DNA from: Symbiodinium natans
Lineage: Eukaryota > Sar > Dinophyceae > Suessiales > Symbiodiniaceae
NCBI GenBank assembly: GCA_905221605.1
Contig: CAJNDS010000424.1
Coordinates: 491,978-555,977, forward strand
Length of the DNA stretch: 64,000 nt
Reading direction: 5' to 3'
The notes below the pieces were generated by a model. That model ran no database searches. It saw nothing but the letters and a program-made list of their open reading frames with translations, and was not told where the DNA came from. Shown here piece after piece: positions 53,883 to 63,733 of the stretch (positions are counted from its first letter, which is position 1; the number at the start of each line of letters is the position of its first letter). The position numbers and the translations under genes were made by a program.

Positions 53883-53985
53883 GAGATGTTCCCCTTATAC
53901 TAACAGCCCTTAATAGGGGATTATAGTGCGCCCGAATAAAATCCTATTAAGCTGAGCTGTTAGTCTAAGGGGCAACATCCCAATG
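53883..53985. mobile_element. Small element, GGGATGTTC family, complete
   Basis: 'gagatgttccccttatacta' at the left and 'gttagtctaaggggcaacat' at the right are inverted repeats of about 28 bp. The putative exon at 53991 begins a few bases later. Confidence 0.8.
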
Positions 53986-53990
53986 GTTAG

Positions 53991-55693
53991 GGTGTGAACG
54001 CGCTGACCTTTCAATCTTCGGGAATCTGAGAGCGAACAAAGCACATTCGGGGACCTTGAACTCTCAACCCAAAACCACGTCGGGGAGCGTGAAAGTTCCG
54101 CAAGCAGGTAGCCGGGTAGGCTCCTTGGCCATTGACCCAACCCTAAACTCTAAACCCGAAACCCTAAACCCTAAACCTCAAAGGAGTCGAAATGGAGCCT
54201 GCTGTATGGCGATGATGATCATCCCTTGGCGATCTAGCCGGCGACTGACTGCTGAAGTTTGCATAGATAGGTTTGGTGCTTGTTAAAAATTGCTACTGAT
54301 TACTTAAGAACCCCAAAAAAGTAAAATTTTCTTCCTTATTACGGGTAATATAGGGACTATCATGTTTTTGTATGTTGTTGGGGTTCTTAAGGAAATAGTA
54401 GATTATGGTCCCTTCTTGGGTCCCCTATTAGAATACGGCACCTAAGATTTCGGGTACCCCAAAAGGATCGTAATTTTGACAGGGCTTAGGGTTTAGGGTT
54501 TAGGGTTTAGGGTTTAGGGTTTAGGGTTTAGGGTTTAGGGTTTAGGGTTTAGGGTTTAGGGTTTAGGGTTTAGGGTCACCCATTTGTAAGGTCACAAAAC
54601 AAGGCCAGCTCGACACCTATTGTTGTGCTTTGTAAGCCGCGACTTCGAGTGCCCAACCCTAAACCCTAAACCCTAAACCCTTAACCCTAAACCCTAAACC
54701 CTAAACAGTAGCCATCAGGCCTTGGGATCCTGAAGAAGGGATGCTTCCCCGAAGTCGATCTGCCAGCCTCACTGAGGAGCAAAGGAATTCAACGACTTTT
54801 TATGATGCAAGTTTCGTGCGCCACTCAGCGCCGCAGGTAGGGTTTAGGGTTTCGGGTTTAGGGTTAAGGGTTTAGGGTTTATGGGCTTCACAAGTCTCAC
54901 GCTTGCAAGACTATTGATATCGACATAGCAAGCAGCATGTCATCTGACTTCCTGCTTGTGGCAACTTGAATTCTGAGGGCCATGACATGAATCATATTAA
55001 TTGAGCCCTCAGCTCCGTAAATCCTAAGCTATCCTCAACCGTTCTCGGATTTAGGGTTTAGGGTTTAGGGTTTAGGTTTAGGGTTTAGGGTATGGGGTCT
55101 AGGGCTTTAGTAACTGGCTCCACGTTTAACGAAAACAGTGCCTGATTTGACTTCTGAGGTGCCAAAGGCCAATGTCAAGCTTCCAGCATCCCGCTTTGGT
55201 GGCGACCTTACCGCTTGCTTCAGGGCCCTAAACCCTAAACCCTAAACCCTGAACCCTGAACCCTGAACCCTAAACCCTAAACCCTAAAACCAATTATAAC
55301 TGTACTTGCAACCCAATGATAGCCCCATTAGGCGTCATATGCCCTGACTACTATACTTCATATTAGGTATATGGGTGGTTGTCAAAGTTGTGATCCTTTT
55401 TGGGGTGCGCTAAATATTTGGTGCCGTATTATAGTAGGGATCCAAAAAGGGACCATCATTTTGACAACCACCCAGATGTGAGTACCACGATTACTTCGAG
55501 CTTGCTGTGGTTGGTTTGTCTGCTGCAAGTCACTTGACTTCGGGTTTTGGGGTTTTGGGCTTAGAGGGTTTACACATGGCCTATGGAGTAGCGCGACATC
55601 CATGACGCCCATCACTGCGTGCACTCAGGCTCCAGCAATGGGCAGCCGTTCCAGCGGCTAATTACGCAACCTGAAACGCTGAAACCTTCCTGA
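53991..55693 (+). CDS. Unknown gene, 3' five exons
   Basis: Exons 53991-54107, 54719-54836, 55159-55224, 55476-55528, 55629-55693 (TGA 55691). All four junctions are AG acceptors with GT, GT, GC and GT donors and the phase is kept throughout. Peptide segments: ERADLSIFGNLRANKAHSGT, SQPKTTSGSVKVPQ; GILKKGCFPEVDLPASLRSK, GIQRLFMMQVSCATQR; PMSSFQHPALVATLPLAS; CEYHDYFELAVVGLSAASSS; NGQPFQRLITQPETLKPS. Exon 54719-54836 is also open in another frame, but only this frame connects. The first donor is followed by GTAGCCGGGTAGG and the second by GTAGGGTTTAGGG, a telomere-motif intron start. Intron 3 holds a small inverted-repeat element. The 5' end is not found. No domain recognised. Confidence 0.55.
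54294..54410. mobile_element. Small inverted-repeat element inside an intron
   Basis: 'ttacttaagaacccc' and 'ggggttcttaaggaaatag' are inverted; the interior is AT-rich. Lies in intron 1 of the gene at 53991-55693. Confidence 0.65.
54486..54575 (+). repeat. Interstitial TTTAGGG array
   Basis: About 12 perfect units inside the intron 54108-54718, with CCCTAAA units later in the same intron (54657-54706). Confidence 0.9.
55375..55472. mobile_element. Small inverted-repeat element, GGGTGGTTGTCAAA ends
   Basis: 'gggtggttgtcaaagttgtg' and 'catcattttgacaaccaccc' are inverted repeats; inner arms 'atcctttttgg' / 'ccaaaaaggga' pair too. About 100 bp, lying at the 3' end of an intron, with its last base next to the AG acceptor. 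Confidence 0.85.
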
Positions 55694-55852
55694 GCCCCGA
55701 AACAACCTCTCCACTATCCCCCCCCCCTCCAGGTACTTTAAAGTAGCATCGCATCAGAAATTGAAGCCTTCTGATGGAGCTGATTTGTCAAAGGGAGTTT
55801 TGTTTCTAGCCTAGTGTGGTTTAGGGACTGTGGGTTTGAAGGCTTTGCACAT

Positions 55853-56287
55853 TCAAGCTGCATTTAAGGACGCCGATAACACAAGCAGTAGGCACTGGAG
55901 GTAGAGAGCCGACACTTCTAGGAAGCCTCCGTACATTGCGCCTAAACACCCTGACCCCACAAAGTCTAAATCTTCCCTCCGGAAAGGAAGCAAGGATGCA
56001 AAATGCAACCGTTCGTGTGACCAGTCAAATGACAAGCACATGCTGCAATCGGAGCAGATGTGCATGCAGTTGGATGTGGTGTAGAGATGCTTTAATTTCC
56101 TGCCCTTAAGTACCAATTCGTTCTGCACGCGTGCCTCAACGTATCTGGCCAATGTGGTGTGTGCTGCTGCGGAAAATGCACGAGGGCTCACGCTGAAGTC
56201 ATTGCAGCACTTGGATGTGCCCACACAAATCCCACACACCCAGCCCGAAAGCCCGAGTCGGCATTTCGAAGATGCTGATGCGAGCAC
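55853..56287 (-). CDS. Hypothetical 144-aa minus-strand ORF
   Basis: MLASASSKCRLGLSGWVCGI at the start and FLEVSALYLQCLLLVLSASL near the C-terminus, Cys-rich in the middle. It is the only sizeable minus-strand ORF in this part that is not repeat-derived. No homology recognised; splice context and start not verifiable. Confidence 0.3.
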   Translation of the reverse strand: MLASASSKCRLGLSGWVCGICVGTSKCCNDFSVSPRAFSAAAHTTLARYVEARVQNELVLKGRKLKHLYTTSNCMHICSDCSMCLSFDWSHERLHFASLLPFRREDLDFVGSGCLGAMYGGFLEVSALYLQCLLLVLSASLNAA

Positions 56288-56299
56288 ATGCGTGATGCC

Positions 56300-57122
56300 A
56301 TATGAGATGTGTAGGAGTTACATTTGTACATATATATATATATATATATTAAATCTCGGCTGATATTCTTAGTCAAATGTGAAGATCGCTGAGGTTCGTT
56401 TAGTATGGTGACACATCGCCATGGTTCCTGCCATATGTTTCCATGACTGCAGAACCACCAGTCGAAAAGCCGGCGCTTGACAATCAGGCAGGATACTGTC
56501 GGGGTCGGAAAAATTACTAAGAGTATCCCCTTATGGTCCCTTCATACTCATACAACAATAACCCCCCCCCAAAAAAAAAAAAAAATAAATAAATAAATAT
56601 ATATATATATATACAAAAAATGGTCTCGTATTCTGAAGGCCCCTTATGGCCCCTTTTAAATTTGCAAGAGCAACCCCCAATAAACCCTATTCTAATTAAT
56701 CATTAAGGCCCCAAAACTCGGTGGGGAGACCCCCTCGTGCCCAAGCCATGGCTGCTTCGAAGAAGAAGTTGCGAGCCCGCCCGGCCTGTCACGGAATGGC
56801 TCATAGAATACACCCCGAAACCCAAACTCTAACCCTAAGGCTCCAAGGACTCTTATTTTAAGTTTTTTGGGCCCAGAGGCCTTGTCGTAGAAGGCTTTTG
56901 GGGCTAGTTTGAACCCAATCCCTAAACCCTCAACCCTGATCACAATCGCGTGCTCGATGAGGTGCAGGCTCAGGTCGGCAAAATGCTACGAGCTCCCTAA
57001 ACCCTAAGCCTAAGTCCCGAAATCCTCAACCTTAAACCCTAAACAACCCCAATCCCCAACCCTCAACCCGAAACCCCAATCCCCAAATCCCAGCTCCTAG
57101 CCCTACCTGTCTGCAACGCAAG
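56300..57122. other. No confident gene; AT microsatellite and small repeats
   Basis: TA run 56325-56350, C-run/A-run/TAAA block 56562-56612, and a short open end 'DHNRVLDEVQAQVGKMLRAP' with stop near 57000 that may be a terminal exon. Confidence 0.4.
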
Positions 57123-57181
57123 GGTGGCCCCCTGTACATTGTCCGGCACCAAGATTCAGCTGCATTTACCCACCATTTTGG
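57123..57181 (+). CDS. Putative exon
   Basis: Acceptor 'caacgcaag' then G; reads GGPLYIVRHQDSAAFTHHFG; donor GTTGGTGTAGGG. Protein-like in one frame. Gene unknown. Confidence 0.55.
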
Positions 57182-57303
57182 GTTGGTGTAGGGTCAGGAC
57201 TCAGGATTCAGGATTCAGGATTCAGGATTCAGGGTTCAGGGTTCAGGGTTCAGGGTTCAGGGTTCAGGGCTCGGGGTTCAGGGTTTAGGGTTTAGGGTTT
57301 AGG

Positions 57304-57420
57304 GTGAGAAAAGAAGAGCAAGGCGCAGCTGGGCAAACCTTGCGCGATGGATCGGGAAGTTGTGTGCGCATGACCCAGTTGCCCCAAGCCCGCACAAGCC
57401 TTGACCCCACAGGACCCTAG
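57304..57420 (+). CDS. Putative exon
   Basis: Starts after a TTTAGGG run; VRKEEQGAAGQTLRDGSGSC then VRMTQLPQARTSLDP, stop at 57418. Gene unknown. Confidence 0.4.
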   Translation: MRKEEQGAAGQTLRDGSGSCVRMTQLPQARTSLDPTGP

Positions 57421-57433
57421 GCCCTAAACCCTA

Positions 57434-57517
57434 GACCCTAAACCCTAAACCCTAAACCCTAAACCCTAGACCCTAGACCCTAGACCCTAGACCCTAGACC
57501 CTAGACCCTAGACCCTA
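57434..57517 (-). repeat. Array of the variant CCCTAGA
   Basis: About eleven consecutive units, mostly CCCTAGA, between CCCTAAA units. Confidence 0.85.
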
Positions 57518-57695
57518 AACCTAAACCCTAAACCCACTCAACTCGTAGATGCGAAGCCCAAAACCCGAAACCCTAAATCCTGAACCCCTAAGACCGAAAA
57601 CCTAACCCTAAGCCCCCTACCCTCAACCCTAAACCCTAAACCCTAAACCCTAAGCCCGCAAACCCCAAGAGCATTTCACCTGAGAGCATCCGGAG

Positions 57696-57752
57696 GTCGA
57701 GCATTTGGAGGAGGGCCTGGGAGAGTGGTGTCGCCAGCGCCTTATGGCCTAG
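57696..57752 (+). CDS. Putative terminal exon
   Basis: Acceptor 'catccggag' then G; VEHLEEGLGEWCRQRLMA and TAG (57750). Other frames are open too. Gene unknown. Confidence 0.4.
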   Translation, partial: VEHLEEGLGEWCRQRLMA

Positions 57753-58145
57753 GAATCTAAGCCCTTGGCACCACCTTGGATAGGGTTTGGGGTTTAGGGT
57801 TTGGGGTTTAGGGTTTAGGGTTTAGGGTTTAGGGTTTAGGGTTTAGGGTTTAGGGTTTAGGGTTTAGATGAACCCTAAACGGCTTGTGGTTCAACATACC
57901 TTCATCGGAATTGTCGTGTTTGGGGTTTAGGGTGGTCGGGTTTTGGGTTTAGGGTGGTCAGGATTCAGGGTCTGCGTGAAAAGATTTGTAGTAGCATTCA
58001 GGGTCCGGGTCGGGTCCGGGTCCCAGACCATCATTTCGGCCCGCAAAAGAATTCCCACAAGGTAGGGCCCACAATACAGGCATTTGCCCAAACAGGGGTC
58101 CCCTTAGGCTGCCCCAACATAGTGCAACCCTAAAACCCTGAACCC

Positions 58146-58237
58146 TAAACCGCCTAAACCCTAAACCCTAAACCCTAAACCCTAAACCCTAAACCCTAAA
58201 CCCTAAACCCTAAACCCTAAACCCTAAACCCTAAACC
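58146..58237 (-). repeat. Interstitial CCCTAAA array
   Basis: About 13 units, ending 'aaacccag', an AG acceptor context before a coding-like island (…GLEYRHMASFVPSLDAQHRA…, stop near 58351). Confidence 0.85.
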
Positions 58238-58665
58238 CAGGCCCCTAAGCCCAAAGAGCCCCCCCTGGCCTGGGCACCGGAGGCCTGGAGTATCGCCACA
58301 TGGCCTCATTTGTGCCGAGCCTGGACGCGCAGCACAGGGCGTGGGAATTCTAAGGGTTTATGTAGGGGTTTAGGGTTTAGGGTTTAGGGTTTAGGGTTTA
58401 GGGTTTAGGGGTCTAGGGGTTTAGGGGTATAGGGAATTCTTGGGTTTAGGGGTTTAAGGGTTTAGGGGTTTAGGGTTTGGGGTTTTAGGGTTTAGGGTTT
58501 TTGTAGGGGTTTAGGGTTTAGGCGTTTAGGGTTTATATAGGGTTTAGGGTTTCGCGCTCAGGGTGCAGGGTTTGTTATGGGGCTTCGGGTTTAGGGATCA
58601 TGTGGGGCTTAGGGTGCAGGGAGGAGAGATGGGGTTTGAGAGGTTTTTGGTGTCTGACTTCTGGC

Positions 58666-58666
<1 letters not shown>

Positions 58667-58696
<30 letters not shown>
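58667..58696. repeat. 30-nt poly-C tract
   Basis: Uninterrupted C from 58667 to 58696; no gene around it. Confidence 0.9.
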
Positions 58697-58697
<1 letters not shown>

Positions 58698-58962
58698 AAG
58701 CTAAGAACTGCAAATGAAAGGGTCAGGTAGGTTGAACGTATTAAGTTTTGGGGTTTATAGGGCCTAGGGTTTCCGGGTTTGCGTGAAGCCTGTCCCTGCT
58801 CATGTCCAGTTGTCAATGCACCCTAAACCCTATACAGACCCTATAGACCCTACAGACCCTATAGACCCTCTGGACCCTATAGACCCTGTATACCCTAAAC
58901 CCTAAGCCCTAAACCCTAAACCCTATACAAACCCTAAACCCTAAACCCTCCACTCTTGGCAG

Positions 58963-59045
58963 CCGTTCCGGCTCTGCGGCCACAGAAGCCTGGCCAGCTG
59001 CACTAGACTCGACTCTCAAAGGCTTTGGGCGTGCCAGGTCCTTAA
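58963..59045 (+). CDS. Putative exon with GTAGGGTTTAGGG donor
   Basis: Acceptor 'ctcttggcag'; reads SRSGSAATEAWPAALDSTLK then GFGRARSL; the next bases are GTAGGGTTTAGGG. Gene unknown. Confidence 0.5.
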
Positions 59046-59540
59046 GTAGGGTTTAGGGTTTAGGGTTTCCCAGAACAGCCTCGACTCTGTAGACTCTAGT
59101 CGCTATGCTGCTCGATGTTAGCAACACTCGGCGGTCGTCCCACCTATCATTCACTTTGGCTGACCTTCTTCTCTGCTTCATTAGTGTGCCCAAGCCCTCC
59201 ACCCGAATTATAAGCTTTCAACCCAGGGAAGAAACTCGAAATTGGGAAACGACCGCTCTCCACAGACTTGGCCCGGCACGCCCTTGATTTTCATCTGTAG
59301 ATCTCTCCTGCGCCGAAAATCGAAAACTCTAAAAAGCCAAAAAATCTCCAAAAAACATAAACACGACGGGAACCTGCCGGAGAAGCTCGGCTGCAAGAAG
59401 AGCGAATCCGTCTTTGGTCCTGCTCCCTGCCGTATCAGAGGCTAACATGCAGGATCCTTCTGGCAACCCTGAACCCTAAACCCGAAAGCCTAAACCCTAA
59501 ACCCCAAACCCTAAACCCTAAACCCTTAACTTTTCAAAGT

Positions 59541-59640
59541 GTGGTGATCGAGGAACAGAGCAGCTCTATGCGTCGATGCTTGGATCGGCGCAAGGAACGA
59601 AGCCGCTCTCCGCCATCGCGGGATCTGAGAGAGGCTGCGG
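59541..59640 (+). CDS. Putative exon, Arg/Ser-rich
   Basis: Reads VVIEEQSSSMRRCLDRRKER then SRSPPSRDLREAA, an RS-like stretch; a second frame is also open. Ends at GTTTAAGGTTTAGGG. Gene unknown. Confidence 0.45.
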
Positions 59641-59981
59641 GTTTAAGGTTTAGGGTTTAGGGTTTAGGGTTTAGGGTTTAGGGTTTAGGGTTTAGGGTTT
59701 AGGGTTTAGGGTGCGGTTGCGGGGAGGGCAAGCAGTTAAGGGGTAGGCTTTGGGTTCAATTCGGATTTCTGACTGATTTTCTAGCTAGCCGAAACCCTAA
59801 ACCCTCAACCCTCAACCCTAAACCCCAAATCCTAAACCCTAAACCCTAAACCCCAAACTTGCGATTCGGTGTGGGTTTGGGGCGACATGAGGCCTTCGGG
59901 TTCAGGGATCCGGGCTTCAGGTCAGCTCCTTTGCTGCGCGGCCTGCATCTGCGTGTCGTAGAAAGCCCAAAACATCCGGTC

Positions 59982-60180
59982 TTAGGGTTTAGGGTTTAGG
60001 GTTAGGGTTTAGGGTTTAGGGTTTAGGGTTTAGGGTTTAGGGTTTAGGGTTTAGGGTTTAGGGTTTAGGGTTTAGGGTTTAGGGTTTAGGGTTTAGGGTT
60101 TAGGGTTTAGGGTTTAGGGTTTAGGGTTTAGGGTTTAGGGTTTAGGGTTTAGGGTTTAGGGTTTAGGGTTTAGGGTTTAG
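59982..60180 (+). repeat. Longest interstitial TTTAGGG array
   Basis: About 28 units; one 6-mer variant near 60001, otherwise perfect. Confidence 0.95.
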
Positions 60181-60371
60181 CAAAAACGTAGATGCAGGGG
60201 TCGAAAGAAGTATCATGTTTCTAGATTCTGGAATAACCCCCCCAAAACCCTGTTCCTTTTGATTAAGGCCAAAACCCTGTTATCTTAGCAAACGCCTAAA
60301 CCCTAAACCCTAAACCCTAAACCCTAAACCCTAAACCCTAAACCCTAAACCCTAAACCGTAGGTTTCCCAG

Positions 60372-60446
60372 GGCATGTCCACGGACCTTATGATCTCTTA
60401 TTGTGAAGCACGTACATCCGAGAAGTCACTGGCAAGGCAGCTCTAG
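60372..60446 (+). CDS. Putative terminal exon
   Basis: Acceptor 'gtttcccag' then G after a CCCTAAA array; GMSTDLMISYCEARTSEKSL then ARQL and TAG. Gene unknown. Confidence 0.5.
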   Translation, partial: GMSTDLMISYCEARTSEKSLARQL

Positions 60447-60767
60447 GGTAGCAGCCTGGGGTTGATACCTCTTCTGAAGATTAGGGTTTAGGGTTTAGGG
60501 TTTAGGGTTTGGGGTTTAGGGTTTAGGGTTTAGGGTTTAGGCTGACAGCTCCGCACCTGACAGGGTGTGTCTCCATTCCTGAGCACCAAGCCACCAGGTT
60601 TGCGACTCAGTGGGGTTTCAACTCTGCTTCGCCCTTGCTGAGTCTGCTTGTCAGCTGAGCACTGGACCCCCAAACTTGATTTGGAGAACCCTAAACCCTA
60701 AACCCTAAACACTAAACCCTCCACCCCTAAGCCCTAAACCCCAAACGAGGTGAACCCTGAACTCCAG

Positions 60768-60836
60768 GCACAATGGGAACTGCTGTACATCAGCCTGAGC
60801 TTCATGTGCTTTATGTGTCTTGGCTGCATGTGGCTG
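60768..60836 (+). CDS. Putative exon, hydrophobic
   Basis: Acceptor 'gaactccag' then G; reads AQWELLYISLSFMCFMCLGC then MWL, which could be a membrane segment; another frame is open. Gene unknown. Confidence 0.35.
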
Positions 60837-60992
60837 GTGTCAGGGTTTAGGGTTCAGGGTTACTATCACAGGGATTGGATCTGACCTTGTTTGCAGAGTT
60901 TAGGGTTTGGGGTTTTAGGATTTTAGGGTCTAGGGCTTTTTGGGGTTTAGGTTTTTGTTCGGGCTCAGCCTTTGTAGGGTTTAGCGTCTCAG

Positions 60993-63733
60993 CAAGAGAC
61001 CCGAAACATCACCACAGGCATCACCGCTCGACCAGCGCATCCCACAGATCAACATCCAGGGAGCCGCTTGGATGAGGGCTGGGTAGCCCAGTGGTACCCT
61101 TTTTCCCGTTGTTTTTGGGGTTTATGGTTTAGGGTTTAGGGTTCAGGGTTCAGGGTTTAGGGTTTAGGCTATTTAGGGTTTAGGGTTTAGGGTTTAGGGG
61201 GGGGGGGGGGGGGGGGGGGGGGTTGGTGGCCCAGTGGTACCCTTCGCCCCTTTGTTTGGGTTCTGGGTTCCCTTCTTAAGTAACCAACGCCAAAAAGGGT
61301 GCCCTGATTGTAATATGGTTACTCGGCTACCAAGAGGGAGGTTTCTAGGGCTCATGGGGCTGCTTATGGGGCTTATAGGGCGTATAGGGAGTATAGGGAG
61401 TATGGGGCTCAGTACGGCTATAGGGTTTACAGTTCTAGGGTTTCTAGGGTTTCTAGACCTTCTAGGGCTTACGGGGCTTATAGGGCTTCAAGGGTTTATG
61501 GTTATAAGGGTTTATAGGGTTTGTACTTATAGGGTTTGTATTGTTTTTTTTTCAGGGCTTTACGAGTCTTTCGGCGTTCCGCTGCACGGTGCTGCTTGCC
61601 AAGGAACTGGACATGCTCGAGGAATCACTCCGAAAAGCAAGGTGCCATATGCCACTCCTCTGCACGTCTTTGCATCCCTCAACCCTGTGAGCCCCTACTT
61701 AGGGTTAAGGCTTCAGGGTTACCCAAAAAAATAGACCCTAAACCCTAAACCTAAACCCTAAACCCTAAACCCCAAGGTCCGTGTAAACCCTAAACCCAGA
61801 GTTCAAGAGTTGAGGAACCTTTGCATCCCCACAATTACCTGATGAACCCCATATGCCCTTAAGCTAGAACCTTAAACCCTAAACCCTAAACCCTAAACCC
61901 TAAACCCTAAACCCTAAACCCTAAACCGTGCAAAACAAACCCTCGGCCGAGGAACATCAAGGTCGGCACCGCGACCACGAAAACGTTCGCACAGCTCCTG
62001 GGTAGCCCAGTGGTACCCTTTTATCCTTTTTGTTTTTGATCTGGGTTCCCATATAAAGTAGCCAACCAAAATTAGAACCCTAAACCCTAAACCCTAAACC
62101 CTTAACCCTAAACCCTAAACCCTAAACCTGCAAACTGCCTTATCATAATACGGTTTCTGGGCTACCCAGGCTCCTTACGCTTGCACGATCGACCGGAGGC
62201 ATCATCCTCCACCTTTCGGTGCACGCCCGGCCCTGAGTTTCAAGGGACTAGGGTTTAGGGTTTAGGGTTTAGGGTTTAGGGGTTTAGGGGTTTAGGGAAA
62301 AGGAGGGACCCTTTTTAAGGGACTTTAGGGGATATCTATGGGTTATTTAGGGTATATAAGGTATATTTAGGGGTTATATAGGGGGGATGAGATGAAGGGT
62401 CCCTTCCAGGGTTCCCCCCCTGATACCCCTTAAGAGTTTCAAGGGACCAGGGCCCGCACCCCTAGGGTTGTACCGCCCTAAAGGTTCCCCTTACTAGACG
62501 GGTTTAGGGTTTAGGGTTTAGGGTTTAGGGTTTAGGGTTTAGGGTTTAGGGTTAGGGACTCATATGGCCCCCTATATTCTGTTCGAGATCTGTAAGGTTG
62601 GTGGTTTACTTGGTAGCCCAGTGGTACCCTTTTTGTTTCACCACTTTTTTTGGCTCAAAGTTCCCTTCTAAACTAACCAGCCCTAAACAGGGCGCGCTTT
62701 GTCATTTGTAATGGGTGATTCTGCTACATTTGGGGGGGGATTGTGTTGCAGGCAAGCTCCCAGTTGCTTCAGAAGAGTGGTAGTGTACCCTAATCGTAGT
62801 AGATACCCCTCCCCCCCCCCCTTCCTCCCCCTTTCCCCCTCCCTAAACATTCAACACCGAACCCCTGTGGACTCTGCGGAGAACTCCCACCCTCCCTCCG
62901 GCAAGTCGCTGCAGATGGAGATCAGAAGTCAAGAACGCTTTGTTGTCACCAAGACGAGAAATGAGTTGCCAATGGCAACCCTCACCGGTCCCCATACCAC
63001 AATCTGAACATAAGATACATGTTCATTGAATAGGCTTCTGAACCCTAACCCCTATACCCACTCTCGTTTGAGCAGACCTCGGTTGGGCTGTTATGAGAGG
63101 AACCTATGTCGGGAAGTCTCTTCACACGACTTGAACTTACTTGGGCTATTACACCCTATAACCCCTCAAAAAGGCCCTTGATAGGGTTGGTTAGGGGATT
63201 ATAAGGCCCAATAGCCCATGCTGGAAAGGCGAGCCTAGCTTTCACTCGAACTCCCAAACCCTCAACCAGCGTTTCTGCCCACGCCCAAGGTCGTCACTGC
63301 AGAGAACAGTGCTGCTTGGTCTGTTTGGAACTTGCTTTGCTTCCCCAACTGCCAACCGGCCGCCAAGGAACTAAGCTGCAGTTTTGAAGGTTTGAAGTTG
63401 AAACTTTAGGGTTTACGGTCGAACCGTCTAACCCTAAACCCGAAACCGGAACCCTGCGGGTTTAGGGTTTACAGGTCACAAGGGAACCTGAAGAATTCGG
63501 CATGTGTCCTACCCCTTTCGCCCCGAAGTCCCTGAAGCCCCAAAAAATCGCCCTAAACCCTAAACCCTAAACCCTAAACCCTAAACCCTAAACCCTAAAC
63601 CCTAAACCCCAATTTCCCACACCCTGGAAGGTGGGGCTGGTGTTCGAGAATGGCTTTGGAGGTGCACACGTCCTCTATCGCCCACAGTTAGAGGAACTCC
63701 TGGGCGACAGCGAGCCGCCAGGATGCACGATGG
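60993..63733 (+). CDS. CHAT-domain protein, partial (five exons)
   Basis: Exons 60993-61077, 61556-61641, 61952-61993, 62170-62224, 63631-63733. Joined peptide pieces: DQRIPQINIQGAAWMR; VLLAKELDMLEESLRKAR; NIKVGTATTKTFAQLLTLAR; STGGIILHLSVH; GLVFENGFGGAHVLYRPQLE then ELLGDSE. The order LDxExxxLxxALxxA / VGxATxxxLxxLL / xxLHxSxHG / LxFEDGxGGAHVL is the N-terminal half of CHAT (caspase HetF-associated) domains; here the first catalytic His is in LHLSVH. CHAT proteins are caspase-like peptidases (family knowledge). The junction between 62224 and 63631 is uncertain, because the CHAT loop after the His would be very short; an exon may be missing. The catalytic Cys part lies beyond the window. Confidence 0.7.
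61078..61222 (+). mobile_element. Truncated introner running into TTTAGGG and poly-G
   Basis: 'gctgggtagcccagtggtac' opens at the GC donor of the CHAT intron; after 40 bp it passes into TTTAGGG units and a 26-nt poly-G (61197-61222), then a second, complete copy begins. Confidence 0.7.
61223..61334 (+). mobile_element. Complete introner of the GGGTAGCCCAG family
   Basis: 'ttggtggcccagtggtaccc' and 'atggttactcggctaccaag' are inverted repeats, 112 bp apart end to end; internal hallmark 'ttaagtaaccaacgccaaaa'. Inserted inside the intron at the end of the poly-G tract. Confidence 0.85.
61994..62169 (+). mobile_element. CHAT intron: GC-AG introner with GCTCCT duplication
   Basis: GCTCCT directly precedes 'gggtagcccagtggtaccct' and recurs right after the terminal 'ctgggctacccag'. 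The duplication gives the GC donor and the inverted end gives AG. About 55 bp of CCCTAAA motif sits inside. Removal restores FAQLLTLARSTGG. Confidence 0.9.
62237..63141. other. CHAT gene intron or missing exon region
   Basis: TTTAGGG runs (62250-62290, 62501-62553), a diverged introner (62609-62732), poly-C stretches 62808-62820 and an island near 62900-63000 reading SLQMEIRSQERFVVTKTRNE that might be an exon. Confidence 0.4.
62609..62732 (+). mobile_element. Diverged introner of the GGGTAGCCCAG family
   Basis: 'cttggtagcccagtggtacc' at the left; 'taaactaaccagccctaaac' inside; the right end 'gggtgattctgctac' is a decayed form of 'ggttactgggctac'. Confidence 0.7.
63142..63217. mobile_element. 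Small inverted-repeat element, GGGCTATT ends
   Basis: 'gggctattacaccctataac' and 'attataaggcccaatagccc' are inverted repeats; 76 bp. Relatives of these ends: 30340-30375 and 41020-41045. Confidence 0.75.

Noticed and set aside
59982-60180. True telomere or chromosome end
   Set aside because: Arrays are short, face both ways and lie between coding islands such as ALG12 and the CHAT gene.
62640-62670. Possible spliced-leader relic ('ttttggctcaaag')
   Set aside because: Only a partial match to the dinoflagellate leader as I remember it, and it lies in the middle of an introner copy.
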